19,052 bases of DNA from an uncultured Eubacteriales bacterium (GCA_900313765.1 OMSN01000004.1:1-19052); one strand, 5' to 3'; shown: positions 1 to 6,382, counted from the first letter of the stretch. Notes: generated by a model not told the origin, from the sequence alone. A program made the numbers and translations.

Positions 1-6
1 AGACAC

Positions 7-1134
7 ATGGAATACACGCTGACACAGCTGGCAGACCAACCGAAGGGCAGTTATCTCCTGATCGATATCCGGGATGAGGGATCCTACGATTACGGATCCA
101 TTGATGGAGCCGTGAATATGCCGGATGTACTGAGCGAAGCGCAGGCAGGCCATCTGCCCCGGGACAGGAAACTGGTGCTGATGTGCATGCATGGGCTGCA
201 GAGCATGGCACTGGCAGAACAGCTCAGACAGATGGGATATGATGCCTGCAGTCTGCAGGGAGGCTACGGAGGGTGGCTCAGGGAACTGACTCTGCGCGGG
301 GAAGACCGTTCCCGAGAGATCGAGAAGACGATCATCAAGAGAAGGGTTTTCCGGGAGCGGCTGTTCAGCCGTTTTACCAAAGCGATCATGCGCTATGAAC
401 TGGTGCAGCCGGGTGATAAGATTGCCGTATGCATCTCGGGCGGGAAAGACTCCATGCTGATGGCGAAACTCTTTCAGGAGCTGCATCGGCAGCACAAGTT
501 CCCGTTTGAGCTGGTATTCCTGGTCATGGATCCCGGATACAATGAACTGAACCGGCTCGTGATCGAGAAGAACGCAGCGATGCTGGGCGTGCCCATCACC
601 GTGTTTGAGACCCGGATCTTTGATGCGGTCTATGAGATCGAGAAGTCGCCATGCTATCTGTGCGCGAGAATGAGGCGGGGCTATCTGTACCGCAAGGCGC
701 AGGAACTTGGCTGCAACAAGATCGCCCTGGGACATCACTATGACGACGTGATCGAGACCATCCTGATGTCCATCCTGTGGGCGGGACAGATCCAGACGAT
801 GATGCCGAAACTGCACAGCCAGAACTTCGAGGGGATGGAACTGATCCGGCCGATGTATCTGATCCGCGAGGAGGATATCAAGGCGTGGAGAGATTTCAAC
901 CATCTTCATTTTATCCAGTGCGCCTGTCATTTTACGGAGAACTGTTCCTCCTGTGCGGAGGACGGCACCTCTGTGTCCAAGCGTCTGGAGACGAAGAAGA
1001 TCATCGCGCAGCTCAAAAAGACTAATCCTTATGTGGAGGGCAATCTGTTCAACAGCGTCACCAATGTAAATATTGATATGCTCCCAGCTTACAAGAAAAA
1101 CGGGATTGTACATGAATTCCTTGAAAATTACTGA
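7..1134 (+). CDS. Rhodanese-TtcA fusion, tRNA 2-thiocytidine-type sulfurtransferase
   Basis: A 375-residue two-domain cytoplasmic protein. Residues 1-100 look like a rhodanese domain, with the active-site loop CMHGLQS at 60-66 (Cys60 would carry the persulfide; the usual Arg of C-x-x-G-x-R-S is Gln) and LQGGYGGW at 83-90. Residues 110-375 are a PP-loop ATPase of the TtcA/TilS group: SGGKDS at 144-149 binds ATP, PCYLC gives Cys216 and Cys219, GHHYDDVIET follows at 242-251, and a second cysteine group (C305, C307, C313, C316) lies near the end. TtcA proteins activate C32 of tRNA with ATP and insert sulfur through an Fe-S cluster held by such cysteines. The fused rhodanese could deliver the sulfur in cis (inference). 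The ATG lies 6 bases from the window edge, so its ribosome binding site is not visible and a longer upstream start is not excluded. Sixteen bases separate it from the next gene. Confidence 0.88.
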   Translation: MEYTLTQLADQPKGSYLLIDIRDEGSYDYGSIDGAVNMPDVLSEAQAGHLPRDRKLVLMCMHGLQSMALAEQLRQMGYDACSLQGGYGGWLRELTLRGEDRSREIEKTIIKRRVFRERLFSRFTKAIMRYELVQPGDKIAVCISGGKDSMLMAKLFQELHRQHKFPFELVFLVMDPGYNELNRLVIEKNAAMLGVPITVFETRIFDAVYEIEKSPCYLCARMRRGYLYRKAQELGCNKIALGHHYDDVIETILMSILWAGQIQTMMPKLHSQNFEGMELIRPMYLIREEDIKAWRDFNHLHFIQCACHFTENCSSCAEDGTSVSKRLETKKIIAQLKKTNPYVEGNLFNSVTNVNIDMLPAYKKNGIVHEFLENY

Positions 1135-1150
1135 CAGATAGGAGCTCTTA

Positions 1151-2572
1151 ATGAAGCACAATAACGTAAACACTACAGGTCAAGAAGGAACAGTCGACGG
1201 AAGCACACACAGCCAGGACAGACACAGCTTCTCAGGGAAGCTTGGGTATATCCTGGCAGCAGCAGGGGCCAGCGTTGGCCTGGGAAATATCTGGAGATTC
1301 CCTTATCTGGCGGCGCGCTACGGCGGCGGGATCTTCCTGGTCATCTATATACTCCTGGCAGTCACCTTCGGATACACGATGATCGTCGCAGAGACGGTTC
1401 TGGGAAGGCGGACACGCAAGAGTCCGGTTGGCGCGTTCCGGACCTATTCCGGCAAGAAGATCTATCATGCGGGAGGATGGGTGAACGCAATCATTCCGAT
1501 GCTGATCGTTCCCTATTATTCCACCATCGGCGGCTGGGTGGTCAATTACCTGGTCGGATACCTGCGGGGCGGAGCACATGAGCTGGCCCAGGATGGGTAT
1601 TTTGGAGAGTTTATATCCAACGGCATGCAGACGGAACTGTGGTTCCTGGTATTCGCACTGTGTACGCTTGCTGTCATATTCGCCGGAGTGCGCAGCGGAA
1701 TCGAACGGATCTCCCGGATCATGATGCCGATCCTCGTGGTACTTGCGGTCATTGTCAGTATCTATTCCGTGACAAGACCCGGGGCGCTTGCAGGCGTAAA
1801 GTATTTTCTGATTCCCGATCCGAAACATTTTTCATGGATGACGGTCGTGTCGGCGATGGAGCAGATGTTCTATTCTCTGTCGATCGCAATGGGAATCCTG
1901 ATCACATTCGGTTCCTATATGAAGGATGACGTATCCATCGAGAAGGCAACCCGGAATGTGGAACTGTTTGATACGGGGATCGCAGTCATTGCCGGTCTGA
2001 TGATCATTCCGGCGGTGTTTGCATTCTCAGGCGGAGACGCTTCTGTCCTGAAGGCAGGGCCGAGCCTGATGTTCATCACGATCCCGAAGGTCCTGGACAG
2101 CATGGGCATGTCCACTCTGATGGGATTCCTGTTCTTCCTGCTGGTGTTCTTCGCAGCGCTGACATCCGCCATCGCTCTGACGGAAGCGGCCGTGTCCACC
2201 TTTGAAGATGAACTGGGGTGGAACCGGAAACTCTCCACTGTCGTGATGGGAGTCATCATGGTGGCTCTGGGAACCCTGTCCTGCATGGGATACGGGCCAT
2301 GGGCAGAGGTGAAGATCATCGGTATGCAGTTCCTTGATTTCTTTGATTTCATTACCAACTCGGTGATGATGCCCATCGCGGCGATCTTCATATGCCTGTA
2401 TGTGGTGCGTGCGATGGGACTGGAAGCGGTTGAAGAAGAGATGACCAAGTGCGGCGCAACGTTCGCAAGGAAGAAGATCTTCGTCTTTATGATCCGCTTT
2501 ATGTGTATCATATTCCTGGCTGTGATCCTGATCAGTTCCATTCTTAAAGTGCTGGGAATCGTCAACATCTGA
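1151..2572 (+). CDS. Sodium:neurotransmitter symporter (NSS) family amino acid transporter
   Basis: A 473-residue integral membrane protein of the NSS (SLC6-like) family, which couples Na+ entry to uptake of amino acids or related amines. After a polar N-terminus of about 30 residues, TM1 carries the family signature: VGLGNIWRFPY at 42-52, with Asn46 matching the sodium-ligand Asn27 of LeuT. Further hydrophobic segments near 60-80, 110-138, 163-180, 188-208, 232-256, 275-293, 321-346, 361-380, 400-420 and 448-470 give about 11 helices, the number usual in bacterial members such as MhsT. TM6 holds the YSLSIAMGIL stretch at 241-250, where the unwound substrate site lies in the family. The ATG has AGGAG six bases upstream. 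The gene lies 16 bases after the TtcA gene and 16 before a small gene, so it is probably co-transcribed, though I see no functional link. The substrate cannot be read from sequence. Confidence 0.93.
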   Translation: MKHNNVNTTGQEGTVDGSTHSQDRHSFSGKLGYILAAAGASVGLGNIWRFPYLAARYGGGIFLVIYILLAVTFGYTMIVAETVLGRRTRKSPVGAFRTYSGKKIYHAGGWVNAIIPMLIVPYYSTIGGWVVNYLVGYLRGGAHELAQDGYFGEFISNGMQTELWFLVFALCTLAVIFAGVRSGIERISRIMMPILVVLAVIVSIYSVTRPGALAGVKYFLIPDPKHFSWMTVVSAMEQMFYSLSIAMGILITFGSYMKDDVSIEKATRNVELFDTGIAVIAGLMIIPAVFAFSGGDASVLKAGPSLMFITIPKVLDSMGMSTLMGFLFFLLVFFAALTSAIALTEAAVSTFEDELGWNRKLSTVVMGVIMVALGTLSCMGYGPWAEVKIIGMQFLDFFDFITNSVMMPIAAIFICLYVVRAMGLEAVEEEMTKCGATFARKKIFVFMIRFMCIIFLAVILISSILKVLGIVNI

Positions 2573-2588
2573 TGCAGGGGAGGATGTT

Positions 2589-2867
2589 ATGTTCGGCAAA
2601 AATGTACTGGTGTATCAGTCCAAGAAGAAAGAAGACTGGGAGAAAGCACAGCAGCTGCTTGTGTCTGCCGGCATAGAGCACCACGCATGGTTCGTGGAGG
2701 AAGCCGGGGTGGCCGGCTGCGGCAGCAAGATCGATCCCAGAAAGTTCATGCGCAGGATCGAGATACCGAAAGAGATCTACCGGATAGAAGTGGACAGGCA
2801 GGATGGAAAGAAAGCAGAGGATACGCTTCGCGGAAATGTTCTTCCTGTCATATCCTACGGACTCTGA
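2589..2867 (+). CDS. Small conserved-type hypothetical protein, 92 residues
   Basis: A 92-residue soluble protein with no signal peptide or membrane segment. It opens with a beta-strand-like KNVLVYQS, then an amphipathic helix rich in Lys, Glu and Gln (KKEDWEKAQQLLVSAG), then charged strands ending IEVDRQDG. The strand-helix-strand pattern loosely recalls the small ferredoxin-like DUF2007 domain, but I cannot claim the family. GGGGAGG at 2577-2583 precedes the ATG at a good distance, and the gap to the transporter is 16 bases, which supports translation. It is the last gene of the operon, followed directly by a strong terminator. Function unknown. Confidence 0.72.
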   Translation: MFGKNVLVYQSKKKEDWEKAQQLLVSAGIEHHAWFVEEAGVAGCGSKIDPRKFMRRIEIPKEIYRIEVDRQDGKKAEDTLRGNVLPVISYGL

Positions 2868-2880
2868 GAGGACATATAAA

Positions 2881-2917
2881 AGCAGCTGCCTCTGATCCGG
2901 CAGCTGCTCTTTTCTTT
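2881..2917 (+). terminator. Intrinsic terminator of the TtcA-NSS operon
   Basis: AGCAGCTGCC (2881-2890) pairs perfectly with GGCAGCTGCT (2899-2908) around an 8-base loop, giving a 10-bp GC-rich stem followed by CTTTTCTTT. It starts 13 bases after the last stop codon of the operon. Confidence 0.9.
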
Positions 2918-2962
2918 GGAGGGAGCCCCGGCAGGTGTTGGCCTGCCGGGAAGAGTATGAAA
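2918..2962 (+). repeat. Stem-loop repeat, copy 1
   Basis: GGAGGGAG (2918-2925), then a perfect 9-bp stem CCCGGCAGG / CCTGCCGGG (2927-2935 / 2942-2950) with loop TGTTGG, then AGAGTATGAAA (2952-2962). Copy 2 repeats the whole arrangement 83 bases downstream. The element begins directly after the terminator's T tract. The strand of action is assumed to be that of the neighbouring genes. Confidence 0.75.
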
Positions 2963-3000
2963 AGTTCAAATCTATGTCAAACCGTTTCTCGGTTATTGTT

Positions 3001-3043
3001 GGAGGGAGTGCCGGCAGGCTCTCCTGCCGGCTAGAGTATGAAA
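3001..3043 (+). repeat. Stem-loop repeat, copy 2, with compensatory base change
   Basis: GGAGGGAG (3001-3008), perfect 9-bp stem GCCGGCAGG / CCTGCCGGC (3010-3018 / 3023-3031), loop CTCT, then AGAGTATGAAA (3033-3043). Compared with copy 1, the outer pair changes from C-G to G-C, both sides changing together, and the loop differs in length and sequence, while both flanks are identical. That pattern favours a selected structure over a simple recent duplication. Confidence 0.75.
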
Positions 3044-3050
3044 TTACTGT

Positions 3051-3085
3051 CTGTATTTCTGTTCTCTATGGTTTACAGAATACAG
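3051..3085 (+). other. Third hairpin in the non-coding gap before the 169-residue gene
   Basis: CTGTATTTCTGT (3051-3062) pairs with ACAGAATACAG (3075-3085) over 11 bp with one bulged T, loop of 12 bases and no T tract behind. It lies between repeat copy 2 and the next gene. The gene-free stretch 2868-3142 (275 bases) is thus almost filled by the terminator, the two repeats and this hairpin. I found no convincing -35/-10 pair for the gene at 3143. Leader element or part of a small RNA are both possible. Confidence 0.5.
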
Positions 3086-3142
3086 GAAGATTGTGTCCGA
3101 CCTACGTATAAGTTGTGAAAAAAGTATGAAAGGATCATTTTA

Positions 3143-3652
3143 ATGGCGAAGATCATCAGTCACGATTTTACCCGGATGCCGGAGCGGCAGACGGAGAGAG
3201 GCGGGATCAGCGTATTCACAAGATCATTCGGTTATTATGCGCAGCAGCTGGAGGAAAAGAAGCGACTGCTTGAAGAGATGGCGGTGGAAGCCAGGATCTT
3301 TATCGCGCATGAAAACATGGATCCGGAAGAGTTTGTGCTCAGCGGATCTTATGTGAAAGACTTTCTTGGGGTTGAGCTGGATCTGGACCATCCGGAGCAG
3401 AGCGCGTATGCCGAACTGGTCTACCACAGGATCACGGAAGACAGGATCACTTCAGTATGCGAATTTGCCGTCCCTGAGAAGGACGGCAAACTGAAGGTCT
3501 CGTTTCTGGTCTACTCCCTGAATGGTTACAGGGAGGGAAACCGGGTGTGGAGCCTGTATAATTTTGAGAAGAAAACATGGGAAGAGCAGGATGAAGACTG
3601 CTTTGACCTGGATCTGGTGCTGGAAGACTGCAGCAGAAAATGGGATCCGTGA
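3143..3652 (+). CDS. Hypothetical protein, 169 residues
   Basis: I do not recognise this protein. It is acidic and soluble, without signal peptide or membrane segment. A helical, charged stretch around residues 32-50 (QQLEEKKRLLEEMAVEAR) could form a short coiled coil; the rest alternates strand-like and acidic segments and ends with a run of Asp/Glu (EEQDEDCFDLDLVLEDC). Start: AAAGGA sits 8 bases before the ATG at 3143. It stands alone after the structured non-coding block and converges on the Rrf2 gene, with only 12 bases between the two stop codons and no clear terminator in that space, so the two transcripts probably overlap. Function not inferable. Confidence 0.75.
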   Translation: MAKIISHDFTRMPERQTERGGISVFTRSFGYYAQQLEEKKRLLEEMAVEARIFIAHENMDPEEFVLSGSYVKDFLGVELDLDHPEQSAYAELVYHRITEDRITSVCEFAVPEKDGKLKVSFLVYSLNGYREGNRVWSLYNFEKKTWEEQDEDCFDLDLVLEDCSRKWDP

Positions 3653-3664
3653 AGACCTGAACGG

Positions 3665-4087
3665 TCACTGCTTCCTGGCATCCGCGATCAGATCGGCGAT
3701 CGTGATGCTGTCCAGATAATTCCCGATCAGTTCATCCAGCCGGGTCCACATGTTGAGCGTGCGGCAGCTGGCAGAGCGCGGGCATGCATCCGCGCCTTCC
3801 GCAAGACAGGACACGACATTGATCCCGCCCTCCGTGATGCGGAGGATCTCACCAACCGGATACTCTTCCGGCTTTCTGGCAAGGCGGTATCCGCCCCCTT
3901 TTCCCCGTACACCGATCAGCAGCTTTTCTTTCACGAGCAGCTTGACGATCGCTTCCAGGTATTTCTCAGAGATCTCCTGTCTCCTGGCAATATCCTTCAG
4001 TGGAATATATTCATTTTCATCCGTATCATGTTCGGCCAGGTCGGCCAGAACTCTCAGTGCATATCTTCCTTTTGTTGAAGCAAACAT
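3665..4087 (-). CDS. Rrf2-family transcriptional regulator, possible Fe-S sensor (IscR-like)
   Basis: 140 residues, the usual Rrf2 length. The N-terminus MFASTKGRYALRVLADLA and the winged helix-turn-helix (about 28-70, with SEKYLEAIVKLL and VRGKGGGYRLAR as recognition helix and wing) are typical. Cys94, Cys102 and Cys108 (spacing C-x7-C-x5-C) fall in the region where IscR and NsrR ligate an Fe-S cluster, so cluster or redox sensing is plausible; the cysteine-free CymR type is excluded. No isc/suf or cysteine genes are adjacent, so the target is not shown by context. GGAGGA lies 7 bases before the ATG. It is divergent from the thioesterase gene across about 180 bases, and may regulate itself. 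Confidence 0.9.
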   Translation of the reverse strand: MFASTKGRYALRVLADLAEHDTDENEYIPLKDIARRQEISEKYLEAIVKLLVKEKLLIGVRGKGGGYRLARKPEEYPVGEILRITEGGINVVSCLAEGADACPRSASCRTLNMWTRLDELIGNYLDSITIADLIADARKQ

Positions 4088-4142
4088 ATACTGTTCCTCC
4101 GCTGTTCTTCCGATAGCAGGATAGAGACTGGTTTATTTACCT

Positions 4143-4171
4143 ATCATAGTGCAGGGTTTACTGAAATGCAA
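4143..4171 (-). promoter_or_regulatory. Candidate promoter of the Rrf2 gene
   Basis: Read on the minus strand: TTGCAT (4171-4166), 17-base spacer, TATGAT (4148-4143). The -10 is good, the -35 weak. The predicted start falls near 4135, inside an imperfect palindrome GGTTTATTTACC (4130-4141) that could be an autoregulatory operator; this last point is speculative. Confidence 0.4.
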
Positions 4172-4209
4172 GAGGTATCAAAATGAATAATATACCCGGT
4201 TGTGGATAG

Positions 4210-4238
4210 TTGACAGGGCAGATGTGTGGTAATATGAA
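4210..4238 (+). promoter_or_regulatory. Candidate promoter of the thioesterase-AroE-Xre operon
   Basis: A perfect TTGACA (4210-4215), 17-base spacer and TATGAA (4233-4238), ending 30 bases before the thioesterase ATG. An alternative -10, TAATAT at 4230-4235 preceded by TG, would give a 14-base spacer. Confidence 0.5.
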
Positions 4239-4268
4239 AATAAATCTGAGAATGGAGCTAAGATTGTC

Positions 4269-4769
4269 ATGACATCATACAGTACAGACGAAAACGGCAG
4301 AAAGCTGAAGCATGTTTCGGATTCTCTTACGGAGTGTTCCCACCTGATCGTACCCGGGGACCTGAATCCCTATGGAAGGCTGTTCGGAGGACGCCTTCTG
4401 CAGTGGATCGATGAGACGGCCGGCCTGGTGGCGAAGCGCCATTCGGAGAGCGTGGTCGTTACGGCTGCGATCGACAATCTGCGGTTCAGGGAAGGCGCAA
4501 CCGTATCAGATGCCATATTCATGCGCGGTTATCTGACCTGGACAGGAAGGACATCGATGGAGGTCAGGATCGACACCTTTGCAGAGAAAGTCGACGGGAT
4601 CAGGGTGTTGATCAACACGGCTTATTTTGTCATGGTTGCTGTTGACAGCGAAGGGCGCCCGCACGAAGTGCCGGGCCTGATCGTTGAATCTGTCAATGAA
4701 CAGATGGAGTGGGAGAGCGCGCAGCGCAGGCAGGTCCTTCGCAGGGAACGCAAAAAGGAAGGTTATTGA
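4269..4769 (+). CDS. Acyl-CoA thioesterase, hotdog fold (YciA/BACH type)
   Basis: 166 residues in a single hotdog domain that hydrolyses acyl-CoA to free acid and CoA. The family signature NPYGRLFGGRLLQWID at 33-48 has the conserved Asn33, Gly-Gly and Asp48, the last being the expected catalytic acid on the central helix. It is followed by the strand VVVTAAIDNLRF (62-73) and a second strand region (MEVRIDTFAE, 97-106). The C-terminus is a charged tail ending RRERKKEGY. Families of this type act as cytoplasmic oligomers with broad chain-length range; the substrate here is not predictable. GGAG is about 11 bases upstream of the ATG. AroE follows after 34 bases, so the two are probably co-transcribed, possibly with the Xre gene. 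Confidence 0.9.
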   Translation: MTSYSTDENGRKLKHVSDSLTECSHLIVPGDLNPYGRLFGGRLLQWIDETAGLVAKRHSESVVVTAAIDNLRFREGATVSDAIFMRGYLTWTGRTSMEVRIDTFAEKVDGIRVLINTAYFVMVAVDSEGRPHEVPGLIVESVNEQMEWESAQRRQVLRRERKKEGY

Positions 4770-4803
4770 TCCATAGAGTTTTGATGAAAAGGAGGAAGGA
4801 AAG

Positions 4804-5655
4804 ATGGCTCACTACAGGGCGGAACTGACGGGTGTATTCGGGGACCCGGTGGATGACAATCCCACATGTGTGCTGGAGGAGGCTGCGTATGCCGCGCTTG
4901 GCCTGAACTATCGCTATCTGACGATCAAAGTCCTGCCGGAAGATCTGGAGACGGCGATGGCAAGCGTCAGAGCGATGCATTTTCGGGGCATCAATCTCAC
5001 CATGCCGCACAAGATCAAAGTGATCCCGATGCTGGATGAGCTGTCGGAAGCAGCTCAGATCATCGGCGCGGTCAATACGGTGGTCAACGACAATGGGAGA
5101 CTGACCGGAGAGAATACGGACGGAAAAGGATTCACGACAGCGCTCAAGAACGGCGGGGTGAAGATCAGCGGAACGCGGATCATGGTCCTGGGAGCAGGCG
5201 GCGCCGCCAGGGCAATCTGTGTGGAATGCGCTCTGAACGGGGCAAGCCATATCACCATCGTGAACCGGACACAGGGATCCGGAAGCGAACTTGCCGACCT
5301 GATCAATGAGAAGACAGAATGTAAGGCTGAGTATGTGCCGTGGACCGAGAATCTGGCTGTGCCGGAAGGGACGGATATCCTGATCAATGCGACTCCGATC
5401 GGCTTCACGCCTGCCCATATGCAGAGACCGGACATTGATTATGATACGATCCGGGAAGGAATGGTTGCAGCGGATGTGGTGTTTGACCCGGTAGATACAC
5501 TCTTCCTGGAAGAGTGCGGTAAACACGGCGCCAGATGTTTCAACGGTATCGGAATGCTGGTACAGCAGGGTGCGCTCAACTTCACGATGTGGACCGGAAA
5601 GGAAGCACCGGTAGATGTGATGTATGACGCCCTTGCAAAAGAGATACAGGGCTGA
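4804..5655 (+). CDS. Shikimate dehydrogenase-like protein (AroE superfamily), atypical substrate motif
   Basis: 283 residues with the full AroE architecture: substrate domain 1-110 and NADP-binding Rossmann domain 120-245. Seen are the catalytic Lys70 in NLTMPHK (64-70), Asp106 in GENTDGKGF (102-110), the glycine-rich loop LGAGGAAR (129-136), NRT at 154-156 (the NADP-preferring type), and NGIGMLVQQGALNFTMWTG near the C-terminus. AroE reduces 3-dehydroshikimate to shikimate. However, the usual N-terminal HS-x-SP motif, whose two serines hold the shikimate carboxylate, reads DDNPT (17-21). The enzyme may therefore be an AroE-like paralogue acting on quinate or another substrate. AAGGAGGA precedes the ATG by 7 bases. 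No other aromatic-pathway gene is nearby. The fold is certain, the substrate is not. Confidence 0.88.
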   Translation: MAHYRAELTGVFGDPVDDNPTCVLEEAAYAALGLNYRYLTIKVLPEDLETAMASVRAMHFRGINLTMPHKIKVIPMLDELSEAAQIIGAVNTVVNDNGRLTGENTDGKGFTTALKNGGVKISGTRIMVLGAGGAARAICVECALNGASHITIVNRTQGSGSELADLINEKTECKAEYVPWTENLAVPEGTDILINATPIGFTPAHMQRPDIDYDTIREGMVAADVVFDPVDTLFLEECGKHGARCFNGIGMLVQQGALNFTMWTGKEAPVDVMYDALAKEIQG

Positions 5656-5684
5656 ACCCTGCAGCGTGTAAAGGAGGGCGGAAC

Positions 5685-6296
5685 ATGGCGAACAAAGTTG
5701 GCGTACTCATCAAAGAAGCACGGACAGGTGCAGGGCTGACGCAGGAGCAGCTGGCACGGAAGATCAAAGGGATCTCGGCGGATGATATCAGCAAGGCGGA
5801 GCGCGGTGAAAAAGAACTGACACAGGCTGTTCTGAAAGAGATCGCGAAGGCGACCGGCGTGACGCAGAAGTCCCTGATCGATGCCGCGAAGGGAACGACG
5901 GCTGCAAAAGGAGCGTCCGCAGCGAAGAAGACGACCGGAGCAAAGACAGCTGCAAAGACGACTGCGAAGACAACTGCGAAAACCACTTCGGCAAAGACAA
6001 CTTCTGCAAAGACAACTTCGGCGAAGACGACCGGAGCAAAGACGACCGCCAGGAAGACCACTGCCTCGAAGACGGCTGCAAAGACAACGGCCCGCAAGAC
6101 CACTTCTTCAGCGGAGTTTAAGGTGAGCGCGCAGGAGAAGAAACTGCTGAAAGCGTACAGAGAGGCGGATGAGAAAGTGAAATCCGCCGTCAATCTGGTG
6201 CTTCTGGGGACGGAGAGTCTGAGCACACAGAACGGATCAGGGGACATGATCTCCGTGCTGATGAACGGGCTCAAAGACCTGTTTGGACCAAAATAA
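5685..6296 (+). CDS. Xre-type helix-turn-helix protein with Lys/Thr/Ala-rich H1-like tail
   Basis: 203 residues in three parts. Residues 5-60 form an Xre/Cro-type helix-turn-helix (LIKEARTGAGLTQEQLARKI, then SADDISKAERGEK). Residues 71-142 are a low-complexity tail of KTT, AKTT and TSAKT units, strongly basic and without acidic residues or proline. Residues 143-203 are a normal-complexity domain starting with a charged helix (SAQEKKLLKAYREADEKVK). Basic Ala/Lys/Thr repeats resemble bacterial histone-H1-like and AlgP-type tails that bind DNA without sequence preference, so a regulator with a nucleoid-binding arm is a fair inference. AAGGAGGG lies 6 bases before the ATG and AroE ends 29 bases upstream, so it closes the operon. 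Repeat number may vary between strains. Confidence 0.85.
   Translation: MANKVGVLIKEARTGAGLTQEQLARKIKGISADDISKAERGEKELTQAVLKEIAKATGVTQKSLIDAAKGTTAAKGASAAKKTTGAKTAAKTTAKTTAKTTSAKTTSAKTTSAKTTGAKTTARKTTASKTAAKTTARKTTSSAEFKVSAQEKKLLKAYREADEKVKSAVNLVLLGTESLSTQNGSGDMISVLMNGLKDLFGPK
5895..6110 (+). repeat. In-frame degenerate tandem repeat coding for KTT/AKTT units
   Basis: About 216 bases of imperfect repeats inside the Xre gene. The most regular part (around 5983-6030) has a 15-base period coding Thr-Ser-Ala-Lys-Thr, with units such as GCAAAGACAACTTCG differing only at third positions. All unit lengths are multiples of three, so expansion or contraction would keep the frame. Confidence 0.8.
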
Positions 6297-6316
6297 AAAA
6301 GACCCTGAAGAGGGTC
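6293..6316 (-). terminator. Intrinsic terminator for the lepB-plsY operon
   Basis: On the minus strand GACCCT-CTTC-AGGGTC (6316-6301) is followed by TTTTTTATT, the complement of the A-run at 6292-6300. It overlaps the stop codon of the opposing Xre gene. The minus-strand transcript would reach it only after passing the larger hairpin at 6335-6382, which lacks a T tract in that direction. Confidence 0.65.
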
Positions 6317-6334
6317 GGAACGGGTAATGAGAGA

Positions 6335-6382
6335 ATCGCCGATATTCCTGATCACGGATCATAGAATATCGGCGATCTTTTT
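6335..6382 (+). terminator. Intrinsic terminator for the thioesterase-AroE-Xre operon
   Basis: A perfect 13-bp stem ATCGCCGATATTC / GAATATCGGCGAT (6335-6347 / 6364-6376) followed by CTTTTT. The loop itself holds a second hairpin, TGATC-ACG-GATCA (6349-6361), so the whole element is a long near-continuous stem. It lies 39 bases after the Xre stop codon. Confidence 0.85.

Noticed and set aside
1915..2568. A minus-strand 217-codon frame opposite the NSS transporter
   Set aside because: No motif or start signal; the sense strand codes for a complete transporter.
4693..5526. A 277-codon open frame antisense to aroE
   Set aside because: Its translation has no recognisable motif and is rich in Arg, His and Cys, as expected for the shadow of a GC-rich gene; aroE has clear motifs and a ribosome binding site.
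5895..6110. Short regular repeats considered as a CRISPR-like array
   Set aside because: There are no unique spacers, the units are contiguous, in frame and multiples of three, and they code for a low-complexity peptide.
5582..6355. A minus-strand frame coding Val/Phe/Ala repeats opposite the Xre gene
   Set aside because: It is only the complement of the KTT repeat; its repeats follow from it, and the plus frame has an HTH domain and a ribosome binding site.
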